From the NCBI GenBank assembly GCA_964519835.1, contig CAZFLD010000086.1, positions 1 to 15,933 of the forward strand: a stretch of DNA of 15,933 bases, given 5' to 3'. The position numbers were made by a program, and so were the translations under genes. The notes under the pieces were generated by a model. That model worked only from the letters and a program-made list of their open reading frames with translations. It made no database searches and was not told the DNA's origin. This stretch comes from CAZFLD01 sp964519835. GTDB taxonomy: Bacteria > Spirochaetota > Spirochaetia > DSM-27196 > CAZFLD01. Shown here one piece after another: positions 7,535 to 15,606 of this stretch (positions within the stretch are counted from its first letter, which is position 1; every line of letters begins with the position of its first letter).

Positions 7535-7539
7535 GATTG

Positions 7540-7545
7540 CTCCTT
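7540..7545 (-). promoter_or_regulatory. Ribosome binding site of the GH99-like gene
   Basis: AAGGAG on the - strand, five bases before the ATG at 7532-7534; it sets the start used here. Confidence 0.7.
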
Positions 7546-7636
7546 CTGCAGCGTAAGGGTTTCAGTTCGCCCTCTATCCTACCGGGCCCGCGGGCGCAGG
7601 TCGAGTTCGCGCCGGGAACGCTCCGGACAAGAAACC

Positions 7637-7665
7637 GGCCGGCTCCGAGGGTGTCGGAACCGGCC
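7637..7665 (-). terminator. Intercistronic hairpin after the solute-binding protein gene
   Basis: Arms 7637-7648 and 7654-7665 pair over 12 positions with one C/A mismatch; the loop is 5 bases (7649-7653). On the - strand it lies 26 bases after the stop of the binding-protein gene and is followed by a short T-rich stretch (GGTTTCTTG), too weak for a classic strong terminator. Such hairpins after binding-protein genes often stabilise the upstream mRNA or let only part of the transcription pass, giving more binding protein than downstream enzyme. That role is inferred here. Confidence 0.55.
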
Positions 7666-7691
7666 TCCTGTTCTGTCACCGTCCGTCGTCT

Positions 7692-9347
7692 CTAGTTCCC
7701 GGCGTACCGGTCGTACGCGGCCTGGTAGACCGCCGTAATCTCGTCAAGGCGATACCGGTCTAGCTCCTCTACAAAATCGTCGTACGCCGAGATCGAGCGG
7801 GTCCCGATGATAAACTTGGCGTGGTTTTCATCGATGTAGGCCTGAAGGTCGGGAAGATAGTTGTCGAGCGTTCGTTGCTCTTCAATCGTAAACTTCAGAT
7901 CGCGGTCGTTAACCATGTGGAGGTAGTGCGGTTCCGCAATCTCCTGTACGGTGTAGCCCAAGTAGAGGTTTCGAGGTTGTGGCGTAATGGGCTGAAAGCC
8001 GTGCACCGCGGTCCACCACTCGGCGCCGCGGTCGAGGACCATCGGAAATCCCGCCGTTCGGTTCGTGAGGAAGACGTTCATGTACTGCCACGAGGCCATG
8101 CCTTCAACGGCGTCCCCGCGCACGTAGTAGTCACCTCCGCCGGCAGGCTGATGCAGGACATTGTCCCGTTCGAGCCCCTCCGGGACCAGCTCGGGCTTGA
8201 AGTGCTCTTCGGCAATGTAGCCGTCGTAGATAAAGACGTGCTCGGGAGTGCCCATCCAGTCGAGTATCTCCCAGACCTTCTCTGTTTCACCCGATGTGAC
8301 GGGAATCAGCGCAGTGGGGATCGACAACACGGTCTGGCTGGGCCACCAAGGCTCGTCGTTGTAATCGCTCAACAGTGGCGGTGCAAACGTGTAGTCGTAG
8401 ATTGCGTCGGAGTCGCCGAACAGGAGTGGGTAGGCATCGTCGGAGGCAAGGCCGAACCCGTCGCGGGTTCCCTTGGCCCGGAGCTGGCCATCCTGCTGGG
8501 TGAAGTACTCCTCGTCGATGAGCCCCTCTTCCCAAAGGCCCTGCACATAACTCAAGTAGTCCTCGAAGTTGGGATGCACCGGCGAGAAGACGACCTCCCC
8601 ATCGACGATGTTGATCATGTTGCCCAACGCGGCGGGCCCCAGACCGGCAAGACCGGCTGCGTTGCCGCCGGCCTTCAAGCCGTGCGCCAGCATAAAGTAA
8701 TCGGTGATTCGTTTGCTCTCCCAGCGCCCGGAGATGATAGTCTTGTCGGGCATCTTTTGCTGCATTGCCCGCAGACCCGCGGTGAGCTCGTCGAGCGTTT
8801 CCGGGATTCCGTGGCCCGCGGCCTCGAGCCAGGCCTCGTTCAAGTAGTACCGGCCGGCCGCGTTAGTCGCCAGCATGTTGTAGACGCCGGAGGGCAACGT
8901 ATAGATGTTTCCGTCGGTGTGGGTGATGATCGGCTGAATCTCGTCCCACCGGGGATGATTGATCCACCCGGTGCCGTCTTCGATCATCTCGGTGAGCTCG
9001 GTAGCCTGACCGGACCGGATGGCATCTTGGTAGATCGGACCCGCGGCGTGGCCGAGTACTGCGTCACCAAGGTCTCCCGCGGCAAAAGCGATGTTCATGC
9101 GCTCCTCCAACGCCGCGCTGGGGACCATCGTAAGATCCCATTCGATGTTAAACTTGCCGGCGACGTAGGCCATGTAGTACGTATTCGCGTGGTCGGCGTT
9201 TTCGGCCACCGGAGCGTAGGACATGTGGGCTGAGATGGTAACCGGTCCCTCGTCCCCTCCGGTGTCCGATTCTTGTCCTCCCGTTGCAAACACCAGGCTC
9301 GCGCCGAGAACCAGGCCGATGACGGCCAGAGCTGTTCGATTGTGCAT
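7692..9347 (-). CDS. Extracellular sugar-binding protein of an LplA/YtcQ-type ABC transporter
   Basis: A 551-residue exported substrate-binding protein, as long as the LplA/YtcQ subgroup that serves complex polysaccharide fragments. The signal peptide is 'MHNRTALAVIGLVLGASLVF' followed by ATGGQE and an acidic, Gly-rich linker. There is no lipobox cysteine; this Gly-Gly-Gln-Glu junction is common in Spirochaetales binding proteins. Family features include 'NIEWDLTMVPSAALEERMNI' (start of the first lobe), 'GIPETLDELTAGLRAM' and 'IEEQRTLDNYLPDLQAYIDE' near the end, typical of this subgroup. It would capture oligosaccharide outside the membrane and hand it to the two permeases encoded just upstream in the operon. 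It has the strongest ribosome binding site of the locus. The substrate cannot be read from the sequence; the neighbouring glycosidases and sulfatase remnant suggest a (formerly sulfated) glycan. Confidence 0.92.
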   Translation of the reverse strand: MHNRTALAVIGLVLGASLVFATGGQESDTGGDEGPVTISAHMSYAPVAENADHANTYYMAYVAGKFNIEWDLTMVPSAALEERMNIAFAAGDLGDAVLGHAAGPIYQDAIRSGQATELTEMIEDGTGWINHPRWDEIQPIITHTDGNIYTLPSGVYNMLATNAAGRYYLNEAWLEAAGHGIPETLDELTAGLRAMQQKMPDKTIISGRWESKRITDYFMLAHGLKAGGNAAGLAGLGPAALGNMINIVDGEVVFSPVHPNFEDYLSYVQGLWEEGLIDEEYFTQQDGQLRAKGTRDGFGLASDDAYPLLFGDSDAIYDYTFAPPLLSDYNDEPWWPSQTVLSIPTALIPVTSGETEKVWEILDWMGTPEHVFIYDGYIAEEHFKPELVPEGLERDNVLHQPAGGGDYYVRGDAVEGMASWQYMNVFLTNRTAGFPMVLDRGAEWWTAVHGFQPITPQPRNLYLGYTVQEIAEPHYLHMVNDRDLKFTIEEQRTLDNYLPDLQAYIDENHAKFIIGTRSISAYDDFVEELDRYRLDEITAVYQAAYDRYAGN

Positions 9348-9353
9348 TGTGCA

Positions 9354-9360
9354 CCTCCTT
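9354..9360 (-). promoter_or_regulatory. Strong ribosome binding site of the solute-binding protein gene
   Basis: AAGGAGG on the - strand, six bases before the ATG at 9345-9347; ideal match and spacing, fitting the high level needed for a binding protein. Confidence 0.85.
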
Positions 9361-9413
9361 AACGTTTTTTCTCGCCGGTAACACCGACGTTGTTCGCGTA
9401 TGGCTTTTCCTCC

Positions 9414-10328
9414 CTACCCCTTTAATGATCCCAGCATGACGCCCTTGGTGAAGTGACGCTGGAGAAACGGGTAGATCGCCAGCACCGGAAGCGAGCCGAT
9501 GATAATCAACGAGTACTTCATTTGCTCGGCACGCAGGGCGCGCCTCGCGAGCTCCTCGAGGGCCTCGGGAGAGAGCATGTCGGTACCGCCGGAGGCCGCT
9601 ACCGACTGATTGGCCAAGAGAATGTTGCGGAGCACTATCTGCAACGGCGCCCTCGCCTCGTCGGTTAGAAACACAAGGGGCGCGAAGAAACTGTTCCACT
9701 GGAAAACGCCCTTGAACAGAGCGATCACAACGATGATGGCCTTCGAGAGGGGCACGACCACTCTAAAAAAGGTTTGTGAGAACGTGGCGCCGTCGATTTC
9801 AGCCGCGTCGTAGAGATCGTTGGGAATGCCGGTGCGGAAAAAGGTCCGGGTGATGATGATGTGGAACACGGGAGCCGCTTGGGGCAGCGTGAGGGCCCAC
9901 ACGGTGTTTATCATCCCGAGAGCGCGAAGAACCAGGTAGAGAGGGATAAGGCCGCCGGAAAAAAGCATGGTAAAGGTGAAAAAGAAGGTAAGCGGGCGGG
10001 AGCCCCGGAGGCGGTCCGGTCGGGAGAGCGCGTACCCCGCGCTAATGATGATAACAAGGGATACAACGACATCCACGGAGACATAAAAGATCGTGTTCAG
10101 ATAGCCGCGCCAGACCATCTGCTCCTTGAAGACTTCCGTATACCCCTCGAAGGTGATACCACGGGGCCACAAAAACACCTGGCCGGAGTTCGCGTAGGTC
10201 GGATCACTTATCGATGCGGAGACGGTAAAGATAAGCGGATAGAGCACAAGCGCGGAAAGCACAAAGAGGAAAGCGCTGTTTACCGTCTCGAAGATTCTGT
10301 CGTCCAAAGACTTCTTAAAAGCGTACAT
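9414..10328 (-). CDS. ABC transporter permease, LplC/YtcP type (CUT1 sugar transport)
   Basis: A 304-residue integral membrane protein. The first membrane segment is around residues 16-38 ('FLFVLSALVLYPLIFTVSAS'); further hydrophobic spans lie about 78-100, 112-135, 145-160, 192-210 and 271-288, as in MalG-like permeases. The cytoplasmic EAA loop that contacts the ATPase is clear: 'YDAAEIDGATFSQTFFRVVV' (173-192). The ending 'RHFTKGVMLGSLKG' is the hallmark of the LplC/YtcP subgroup. It works with the LplB-type permease encoded directly upstream; its TAGGAG ribosome binding site overlaps the stop of that gene and the gap is only 9 bases, so translation is probably coupled. No ATPase gene lies in the locus; such transporters commonly share an MsmX-like ATPase encoded elsewhere. 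Confidence 0.92.
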   Translation of the reverse strand: MYAFKKSLDDRIFETVNSAFLFVLSALVLYPLIFTVSASISDPTYANSGQVFLWPRGITFEGYTEVFKEQMVWRGYLNTIFYVSVDVVVSLVIIISAGYALSRPDRLRGSRPLTFFFTFTMLFSGGLIPLYLVLRALGMINTVWALTLPQAAPVFHIIITRTFFRTGIPNDLYDAAEIDGATFSQTFFRVVVPLSKAIIVVIALFKGVFQWNSFFAPLVFLTDEARAPLQIVLRNILLANQSVAASGGTDMLSPEALEELARRALRAEQMKYSLIIIGSLPVLAIYPFLQRHFTKGVMLGSLKG

Positions 10329-10337
10329 GCACCGCTC

Positions 10338-11285
10338 CTACCACAGGGAAGTGTCGCTCAGTTTCCGAGCGATGCGGTTGACGACCATAATCAACACCAA
10401 GCTGATAACCGCGCGAAACAGTCCCACGGCGGTAGCAAATGCAAACTGTGCCTGCAGAATGCCGGTCCGATAGACATAGGTGGAGATCACCTCCGACGCC
10501 GCCTGATTCAACGGTGTCTGCATCAGGTAGACCTTCTCGAACCCGACTTGGAGAAGCCGGCCGCTCTGGAGAATAAGTTGAATAACAATGATGGGTACGA
10601 GGTGAGGGAGGTTGACGTGCCAGATTTTCTGAAGGCGCGTTGCTCCGTCGATTGTGGCGGCCTCGTAGAGGCTGGGGTCGATCTGAGTGAGGACGGCCAG
10701 GTAGATTATCGAGCCCCAACCGAGGTGCTGCCAGTTTTCCGAGATGATGTAGATGGGCAAAAACCAACCCGGCTCGACCATAAAGTTTACGGCTTCGCCG
10801 CCGAAGGCTTCGATGAATGTGTTTATAACTCCCGTAGAAGGCGAGGTGAACAAGAACACCATCCCCACCACCACGACAACCGAAACAAAGTGCGGAGCGT
10901 AGCTGATCGTCTGGACAAAGCCTTTAAGACGTTTGCTTCGCACTTCGTTTAGCGAAAGCGCAAAGATGATGGGCCATGGCCAAGAGATCGCGAGGGTCCC
11001 GAAACTCACGCTGATGGTGTTGAGAATGACCCGCCCGAAGTTCGGACCAAACAGGAATCGCTCGAAGTGGTCGACTCCGATCCATGGGCTGCCCCAAATG
11101 CCGAGGGGAGCAAGAAAGTCCTTGAAGGCGATCTGCAGACCGGTGAGGGGCACGTAGTGAAAGACAAAGGTAACCGCCACTGCCGGCAAGACAAAAAGCC
11201 ACGGTTGATAATCGAATCTTTTTCCGGTGACTCGGCCGGACTTGGCGGCAAACGTCTTTGCGCGCTGCTGTAACTGTTTCGCCAT
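10338..11285 (-). CDS. ABC transporter permease, LplB/YteP type (CUT1 sugar transport)
   Basis: A 315-residue integral membrane protein. A basic N-terminus precedes a first membrane span at about 28-48 ('WLFVLPAVAVTFVFHYVPLT'), followed by the subgroup signature 'GLQIAFKDFLAPLGIWGSPW' and five more spans. The EAA loop for ATPase contact is 'YEAATIDGATRLQKIWHVNL' (207-226). The C-terminal 'NRIARKLSDTSLW' is typical: LplB/YteP-group permeases end in a similar conserved W. This is the first transport gene of the operon, 125 bases after the regulator gene. No good Shine-Dalgarno sequence is visible before the ATG at 11283-11285, which may limit its translation relative to the binding protein. Confidence 0.92.
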   Translation of the reverse strand: MAKQLQQRAKTFAAKSGRVTGKRFDYQPWLFVLPAVAVTFVFHYVPLTGLQIAFKDFLAPLGIWGSPWIGVDHFERFLFGPNFGRVILNTISVSFGTLAISWPWPIIFALSLNEVRSKRLKGFVQTISYAPHFVSVVVVVGMVFLFTSPSTGVINTFIEAFGGEAVNFMVEPGWFLPIYIISENWQHLGWGSIIYLAVLTQIDPSLYEAATIDGATRLQKIWHVNLPHLVPIIVIQLILQSGRLLQVGFEKVYLMQTPLNQAASEVISTYVYRTGILQAQFAFATAVGLFRAVISLVLIMVVNRIARKLSDTSLW

Positions 11286-11409
11286 TGGTACCGTCAGTCT
11301 GAGGGCGGTTCCGTGATCCGTAAAGAATCAGATTGTGGGAATGACTCTTGGATAATCCTCGGCGGCAGTCGCAGCTCCGCGGCTGCGAGTAACTAATTGT
11401 CCGATTTGG
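11286..11409 (-). promoter_or_regulatory. Upstream region of the transport operon, with an inverted repeat
   Basis: The 124 bases between the regulator gene and the first permease hold a perfect 7-bp inverted repeat with a 6-base loop: TCGCAGC at 11369-11375 and GCTGCGA at 11382-11388. No T-run follows it on the - strand, so it looks more like an operator or a structured leader than a terminator. AraC-type regulators usually bind direct half-sites near the promoter of the neighbouring operon, so a promoter is expected here. I could not pick out a convincing -35/-10 pair. Confidence 0.4.
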
Positions 11410-13698
11410 TTACGAATGCTCGTTTTCGAGGAGAATTGTCTGTTCTTTGTGTCGGAAGTCACTCGGGGTAAGCCCGGTTACGGCTCGAAAGACGCGGATG
11501 AAGTTCTGCTTACTCCCAAAGCCGACTTCTACAGCGATTTGCTTGACGAGCCTATCCGAATCTCGGAGGAGCTCGCACGCGGCAGCAACTCGAACTCTAT
11601 TTAAGTACTCAACAAAGGTTACACCCATGCCTTTCTTGAAGATCGAGGAAAAGTGGGATCTCGATATTTGAAATCCTTCAGCAAGGCCGTCCACCGTTAA
11701 GGGGTGGGTGTAGTGTTGATCGATCCGCCTCTTGATTCTTTCCACAAGGATCTCGGTACAGGAAAGTGCCGAGGCTTCCAGACGTTCTTGCAGCTCTTCG
11801 AAGCGGGCCGTGAACCACTCCGCCGGGTCGGCAGATTCGACGAGTCTTTGCACTTCGATCCAAGGATTGGCGTCGGCGAAAAAATCGCTCCACCCCAGTT
11901 TCAGCAGCACGTGGGAAATCAGAACGTTACCAAGCTCGGTGACTTTGAGGCGCCGGTAGGCGGGGTTCCCGCTCACAAGCCCTTCTTTGATCAGCCGAGC
12001 GACCGTCTCTTGTGCCTCGGCTATGTTCCCAACCTCGAGGCTCCGCCTTACCGTCTCCACGGCTTGCTCCGTAGCGTAGATCTCGCCCCGGTCCATCCCC
12101 CACTCGATAGGGTCTGTATCGGAGACCACCTTGGAATCGGGAGATGATTTTGTAAGCCCAAAAAGGCGCTGGGCATCCCGGGTGGAGAACACAACGTCGC
12201 TCACGGCGTAGGCAAAGCTACCAACACAAATCAGCACCGGATCAGAGAACAGGCGAGATAGGCGGCGGATTAGTCCCTCGGAAACGGAGAATGCGGCCCG
12301 TGGATCGGGCGTGCCGTGACCGATCAGCACAAGGGCATAGTCCGCTTCATTGACAACATAGACTCTCGGCAGGGTGGACGTGGACGCTCGGACCAGCTCG
12401 CGGCGGATTGTCTGCCGAAAAAGCTGGCGGCCGTGGGCGGTCGGAGCCACGGCTGTCGGATAGGAAACCAGTAGCACGGAGAATCCGGCCACCTCGATAG
12501 CCACATCGAGGTACTCCGCATCACGTCGAAGACCCATATCATCTGATATCCTACCCATAAGGATGTCGCGCACAAAGCCGTCGCGGAGCGCTTCTTTGTC
12601 GCGCTCGAATCGCTCTCTATGCTCTCTGTTGGTCCGTGCCAAAAACGAAAACTCGGCTGCGATTCGCTCGAGGTCATCGGCCCCGGTTATGCCGGCGAAG
12701 GACGAAGCCCCGGTGTCGGCCTCAACCGACGCCTTGAACTCCGTGTCTATTCGCTCGGAGAGCGCACGGATCGGTCGATACACCAGCTTCGACAGGGGAA
12801 AGGAAGCCAGGATCGCGGCAACCACAAACATTAGTGCGATGGCAACACCGGAGACAACCACCAGCTCGGACTGGCCACGAAAGAGGGATGCCGGAGCAAA
12901 CACAAGATAACGCCAGCCCGTCGTCGCCGACGCCTGTACGTATGTCGCGTACGCTTCACCGCCAAGTCGATGCACGGCGGCACCATCGGAGAATCTTCGG
13001 AGGTCTTGTTCCCCTTCGCCCAGGGCAAAGTACTCTGTGAGGTTGTCGTCGAGTCTTGAAGCGAGTACCTCACCGTCGCCGCTGAGTACATAGTAGGCGG
13101 ACGGCCCGAGGGGGCCTCGGTCGGAAAGCCAATGCCCCGCAAGGCTTTTATCTACTTCGATAAAAACAGCACCCGCTCGGTCGGCGCCGGAGAGGGGTAC
13201 CGGCGCTACATACACAAGGCGATCGCCCGCGCCGACACTCCATCGATAGTCGTGGGCGCCGTCGCCAAGAGATTCGATGATCTCCCGTTGTCGCGCAGCG
13301 GAGATATCGATAAAACCCTGGCCGGTAATTACGGTGCCGGTTGCTTCGCTGTAAGCGTAGGCTTCGGCCTCGTACCGCCGGGGAACGTGGTTTGCGATTG
13401 CACCGATCGATTCAACCATGGCTCGGACCGTATCGAAGTCCGTTGTGATGCTGTACCCGGTCCGAAGAACCCGGGCGAGGTTCGGGGAGACGGCCACACC
13501 GTGGGCTTGTTGCTGAAGCTGGTTCACCGCCGCCGCGTTGAAGCTCGCCATCTGATCGACGGCGTGTTCCTGCATAACCTCCACACTTCGGTCGAACAGT
13601 CCCACCAGGGTGAAGTAGAGGACGGCCTCGGAAACCAGCACCAACACCGCAGCGGCGATCGCGATACGCGCACGGCTCTTGGAAATATATGTAGCCAC
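11410..13698 (-). CDS. Membrane-anchored AraC-family transcriptional regulator (YesN/Lpl-locus type)
   Basis: A 762-residue one-component sensor. A first membrane helix (about 11-34) and a second (about 279-300, 'VVVSGVAIALMFVVAAILAS') frame an extracytoplasmic Cache-like sensor domain. A HAMP-like stretch (300-325, 'YRPIRALSERI') and a coiled segment follow, then a central GGDEF-remnant-like region (about 385-520) as in many regulators of this architecture. The C-terminus (650-762) holds the AraC DNA-binding pair of helix-turn-helix motifs: 'LTVDGLAEGFQISRSHFSSI' (first) and 'VKQIAVEVGFGSKQNFIRVF' (second), ending with 'TGLTPSDFR'. The GTG start at 13696-13698 is supported by GGGGAG eight bases upstream. 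Proteins of this build sense an external sugar or its binding protein and switch on the adjacent lplABC-type operon, which begins 125 bases downstream on the same strand. Confidence 0.9.
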   Translation of the reverse strand: MATYISKSRARIAIAAAVLVLVSEAVLYFTLVGLFDRSVEVMQEHAVDQMASFNAAAVNQLQQQAHGVAVSPNLARVLRTGYSITTDFDTVRAMVESIGAIANHVPRRYEAEAYAYSEATGTVITGQGFIDISAARQREIIESLGDGAHDYRWSVGAGDRLVYVAPVPLSGADRAGAVFIEVDKSLAGHWLSDRGPLGPSAYYVLSGDGEVLASRLDDNLTEYFALGEGEQDLRRFSDGAAVHRLGGEAYATYVQASATTGWRYLVFAPASLFRGQSELVVVSGVAIALMFVVAAILASFPLSKLVYRPIRALSERIDTEFKASVEADTGASSFAGITGADDLERIAAEFSFLARTNREHRERFERDKEALRDGFVRDILMGRISDDMGLRRDAEYLDVAIEVAGFSVLLVSYPTAVAPTAHGRQLFRQTIRRELVRASTSTLPRVYVVNEADYALVLIGHGTPDPRAAFSVSEGLIRRLSRLFSDPVLICVGSFAYAVSDVVFSTRDAQRLFGLTKSSPDSKVVSDTDPIEWGMDRGEIYATEQAVETVRRSLEVGNIAEAQETVARLIKEGLVSGNPAYRRLKVTELGNVLISHVLLKLGWSDFFADANPWIEVQRLVESADPAEWFTARFEELQERLEASALSCTEILVERIKRRIDQHYTHPLTVDGLAEGFQISRSHFSSIFKKGMGVTFVEYLNRVRVAAACELLRDSDRLVKQIAVEVGFGSKQNFIRVFRAVTGLTPSDFRHKEQTILLENEHS

Positions 13699-13772
13699 AG
13701 ACGAGTCTCCCCAATGCCTCTGCGGACGATCGTATCACCCCGCCTATCCGGCCGCAAGGATTCTCGGCACGC

Positions 13773-14219
13773 TCACCTTTCTTCAATGAACTCCAGAACC
13801 AGCCTCGAGAATGCTCTGAAGTCTTCCAATCGTTTTGTCACGAGGGAGTACACGATCTCCCAGTCAAGCTTGTCATACTCGTGCACGGCGATGTTGCGGA
13901 AGCCCACGGCTTTGGCAAGCCGCTCGGAAAGTGCCGGATCTGCAAGGTCGGCGGTCGCGAGGGACAAAAACGCCTCGGCGGCGGTGGCCGGCGCCGTGAT
14001 TCCCTCTTGACTTAGGATGATGGAAGCCAGGTCCACGCTGAGCTGCACGGCCCGCTCCAGATTAACGGAGATGATGTCTTGCAAGTCGTAGTCGGATTTA
14101 AGGACCTGCGCCGACTCCGGGGTCTTGGCCTCGATACGCTCGACACAACGCGCGAGAGATTCGAGTTTGCGATCAAGTACATCTCGATTAATTGGCTTAT
14201 CAGGCCTTCTCGGATCCAT
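13773..14219 (-). CDS. hepT: HepT toxin, HEPN-domain ribonuclease
   Basis: A 148-residue, mostly helical protein of the HepT/DUF86 group. The active-site motif R-x4-H-x-Y is exact: 'RNIAVHEY', R108, H113 and Y115, in the context 'AVGFRNIAVHEYDKLD'. In characterised HepT toxins the Arg and His cut RNA and the Tyr is the residue that the partner MntA modifies with AMP, silencing the toxin. 'SDYDLQDIISVNLERAVQLS' (42-61) is the usual first helix pair of the family. The ATG overlaps the end of the antitoxin gene by 20 bases, with GGAG about ten bases upstream inside that gene, so toxin synthesis depends on antitoxin translation. All key residues are present, so the toxin looks functional. The regulator gene follows 74 bases later. 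Confidence 0.92.
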   Translation of the reverse strand: MDPRRPDKPINRDVLDRKLESLARCVERIEAKTPESAQVLKSDYDLQDIISVNLERAVQLSVDLASIILSQEGITAPATAAEAFLSLATADLADPALSERLAKAVGFRNIAVHEYDKLDWEIVYSLVTKRLEDFRAFSRLVLEFIEER

Positions 14220-14631
14220 ACGCGAATCTCCGGTTGTTGGCGTCTCGAATCATCCTGATGTTCGGCATCATATCAGCCTCAAAGAACCACATGTCCTTCA
14301 TGATTTTCGCGAGCAAGAGAGGCTTGTCGTTTTTGATGAGGATGCCCTTTGTGAGGATCTCCTGAACAATTAGTCCCTGCACCGCGTTCAGGTCAACTAC
14401 GTCGGCTTCCGCGCCCAGCAACGCAGACAGCTCAAGATGTAGCTCAACACGCTCGTCGACGGGGACTCGCGTCTCCTTGGCCACCGCGACGTCGACGTCG
14501 CTTCCTGCATGCAGAGCATCCACAGCCGCCGAGCCGTAGAGAATCACAAGTACAATATCGGCCCGACCAGCGAAGTAATTGCTGAGCTTCTGTTTAACAG
14601 TGCCGGACCTTTCAGGCGCGTTATCGACCAT
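14200..14631 (-). CDS. mntA: MntA antitoxin, minimal nucleotidyltransferase
   Basis: A 143-residue nucleotidyltransferase. The signature GS-x10-D-x-D is exact: 'YGSAAVDALHAGSDVDVAV', with G33/S34, D45 and D47; a third acidic residue is probably D80 in 'ADVVDLN'. Proteins of this group add AMP from ATP to the Tyr of HepT and so neutralise it. I chose the ATG at 14629-14631 because the family starts shortly before the first helix; the frame stays open further upstream (to 14766) but that part overlaps the AadE-like gene and has no family likeness. The ribosome binding site is weak (AGG seven bases upstream). The gene comes 34 bases after the AadE-like gene and overlaps hepT by 20 bases, the typical antitoxin-first order. 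Confidence 0.9.
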   Translation of the reverse strand: MVDNAPERSGTVKQKLSNYFAGRADIVLVILYGSAAVDALHAGSDVDVAVAKETRVPVDERVELHLELSALLGAEADVVDLNAVQGLIVQEILTKGILIKNDKPLLLAKIMKDMWFFEADMMPNIRMIRDANNRRFAYGSEKA

Positions 14632-14665
14632 GATACCTGAATAGTGACGGCCGGAGGCTCCCTCG

Positions 14666-15529
14666 TCAATCGCAGCCCTGCTCCACACTGCGTATGTAGC
14701 CCGTGACATTACGTGCCGTACTGTGGGGATACCGGTAGGCGAGTCCGTCGGCAACCGCCGGCGCAACCTCTTCCACTATGTCCACCATGCGATACATCGC
14801 CGACCAGTTCTCCGCAACGCCCGGACCCACAAACGTGCCCAGGTACCGGACCCAGAGTTGTCGGGGAAGAAAGCGATGTAAGCGGCGGCCGTAGATGCCT
14901 GCCCCATTCCGCGTGCCCGCCCTTACGCCGATGTACCACTCGAGGAGGGGCAGCAGCTTTTCGAAGCGGATCGTGCAGTCAAGCATGTACTTCGCGAAGT
15001 GAGTCTCCCCCCTGCACAGCGCCTTCGCGACGTAGACGATGTCCCACCAAAAGGCATTTACCCGATCCGCAAACTCTGCGGCCGTCGGCAGGGCAATCTC
15101 ATCGGCGGGTGGACCGTTGCGGACCAGGCGCGGAGCGAGGTCGTCTTTGTCCAGCAAGACCCGGTACCGGTCGGCGCTCGCGGCTTCATCGCCGGCGGGC
15201 CTCAGGTCGAGTGTTGCAACCGTCGTAACCTGGAAGTCGATGCGGACGCCGTCTTCAAAGAGCACCAGCTGAGTGATCCACTCCGGTCCAAGGGTCGGCC
15301 GGGGAGTGAGCGGCCACCGCACCATCGGTGCACCGAAGTACTCGACCCATCGACCGTCCGCCGCAAAAGGCCGTGTATCGTGGACAAAGACCTCGATGTC
15401 GTAATCTGAGAGGACGTCGGGAGGATGGTCTTTGTTGGCGCGGGACCCCGTCATCCCGATGGCGCGGATGTTGTCGTTGGCATCGCCCCAATCGTGAAAT
15501 GCGCGGAGCACTTGGTGTTCGCTTCGCAT
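14666..15529 (-). CDS. AadE-like aminoglycoside 6-nucleotidyltransferase family protein
   Basis: A 287-residue protein of the streptomycin adenylyltransferase family (PF04439; AadE/AadK are about 285-300 residues, so full length). The N-terminal nucleotidyltransferase site is 'GMTGSRAN' (25-32), 'LSDYDIEVFV' (40-49) with D42 and D44, and a third Asp in 'VRIDFQ' (D98). 'NAFWWDIVYVAKALCRGE' (158-175) and 'LLPLLEWYIGVRAG' (192-205) are the typical helical C-terminal half. AadK and AadE adenylylate streptomycin at the 6-hydroxyl, but many chromosomal members in environmental bacteria have no proven resistance role, so drug resistance should not be assumed. It is probably co-transcribed with mntA-hepT and diverges from the second nucleotidyltransferase gene across a 77-base gap. 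No clear Shine-Dalgarno sequence precedes the ATG. Confidence 0.87.
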   Translation of the reverse strand: MRSEHQVLRAFHDWGDANDNIRAIGMTGSRANKDHPPDVLSDYDIEVFVHDTRPFAADGRWVEYFGAPMVRWPLTPRPTLGPEWITQLVLFEDGVRIDFQVTTVATLDLRPAGDEAASADRYRVLLDKDDLAPRLVRNGPPADEIALPTAAEFADRVNAFWWDIVYVAKALCRGETHFAKYMLDCTIRFEKLLPLLEWYIGVRAGTRNGAGIYGRRLHRFLPRQLWVRYLGTFVGPGVAENWSAMYRMVDIVEEVAPAVADGLAYRYPHSTARNVTGYIRSVEQGCD

Positions 15530-15606
15530 GCGTCAATGGTACACCCGGCGGGCGGTGCCGGCGAAGGCGGGAAAAGCAACAACGACTCGACGAAAGGCGT
15601 TATGTC

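Noticed and set aside
7821..9233. A 470-codon open frame on the + strand
   Set aside because: It lies wholly antisense to the binding-protein gene, has no family motifs or ribosome binding site, and reads as a mirror of GC-rich codon use.
9373..9389. A short hairpin (6-base arms with one G/T pair) between the second permease and the binding protein
   Set aside because: Weak, and followed by an A-rich rather than T-rich stretch on the transcribed strand; not supportable as a terminator.
9861..10952. A 363-codon open frame on the + strand
   Set aside because: Antisense to both permease genes; very rich in charged residues and His, with no recognisable domain. The permeases on the other strand have clear EAA loops.
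13132..14010. A 292-codon open frame on the + strand
   Set aside because: It runs antisense through the end of two real genes (regulator start and hepT end), which no single gene would do.
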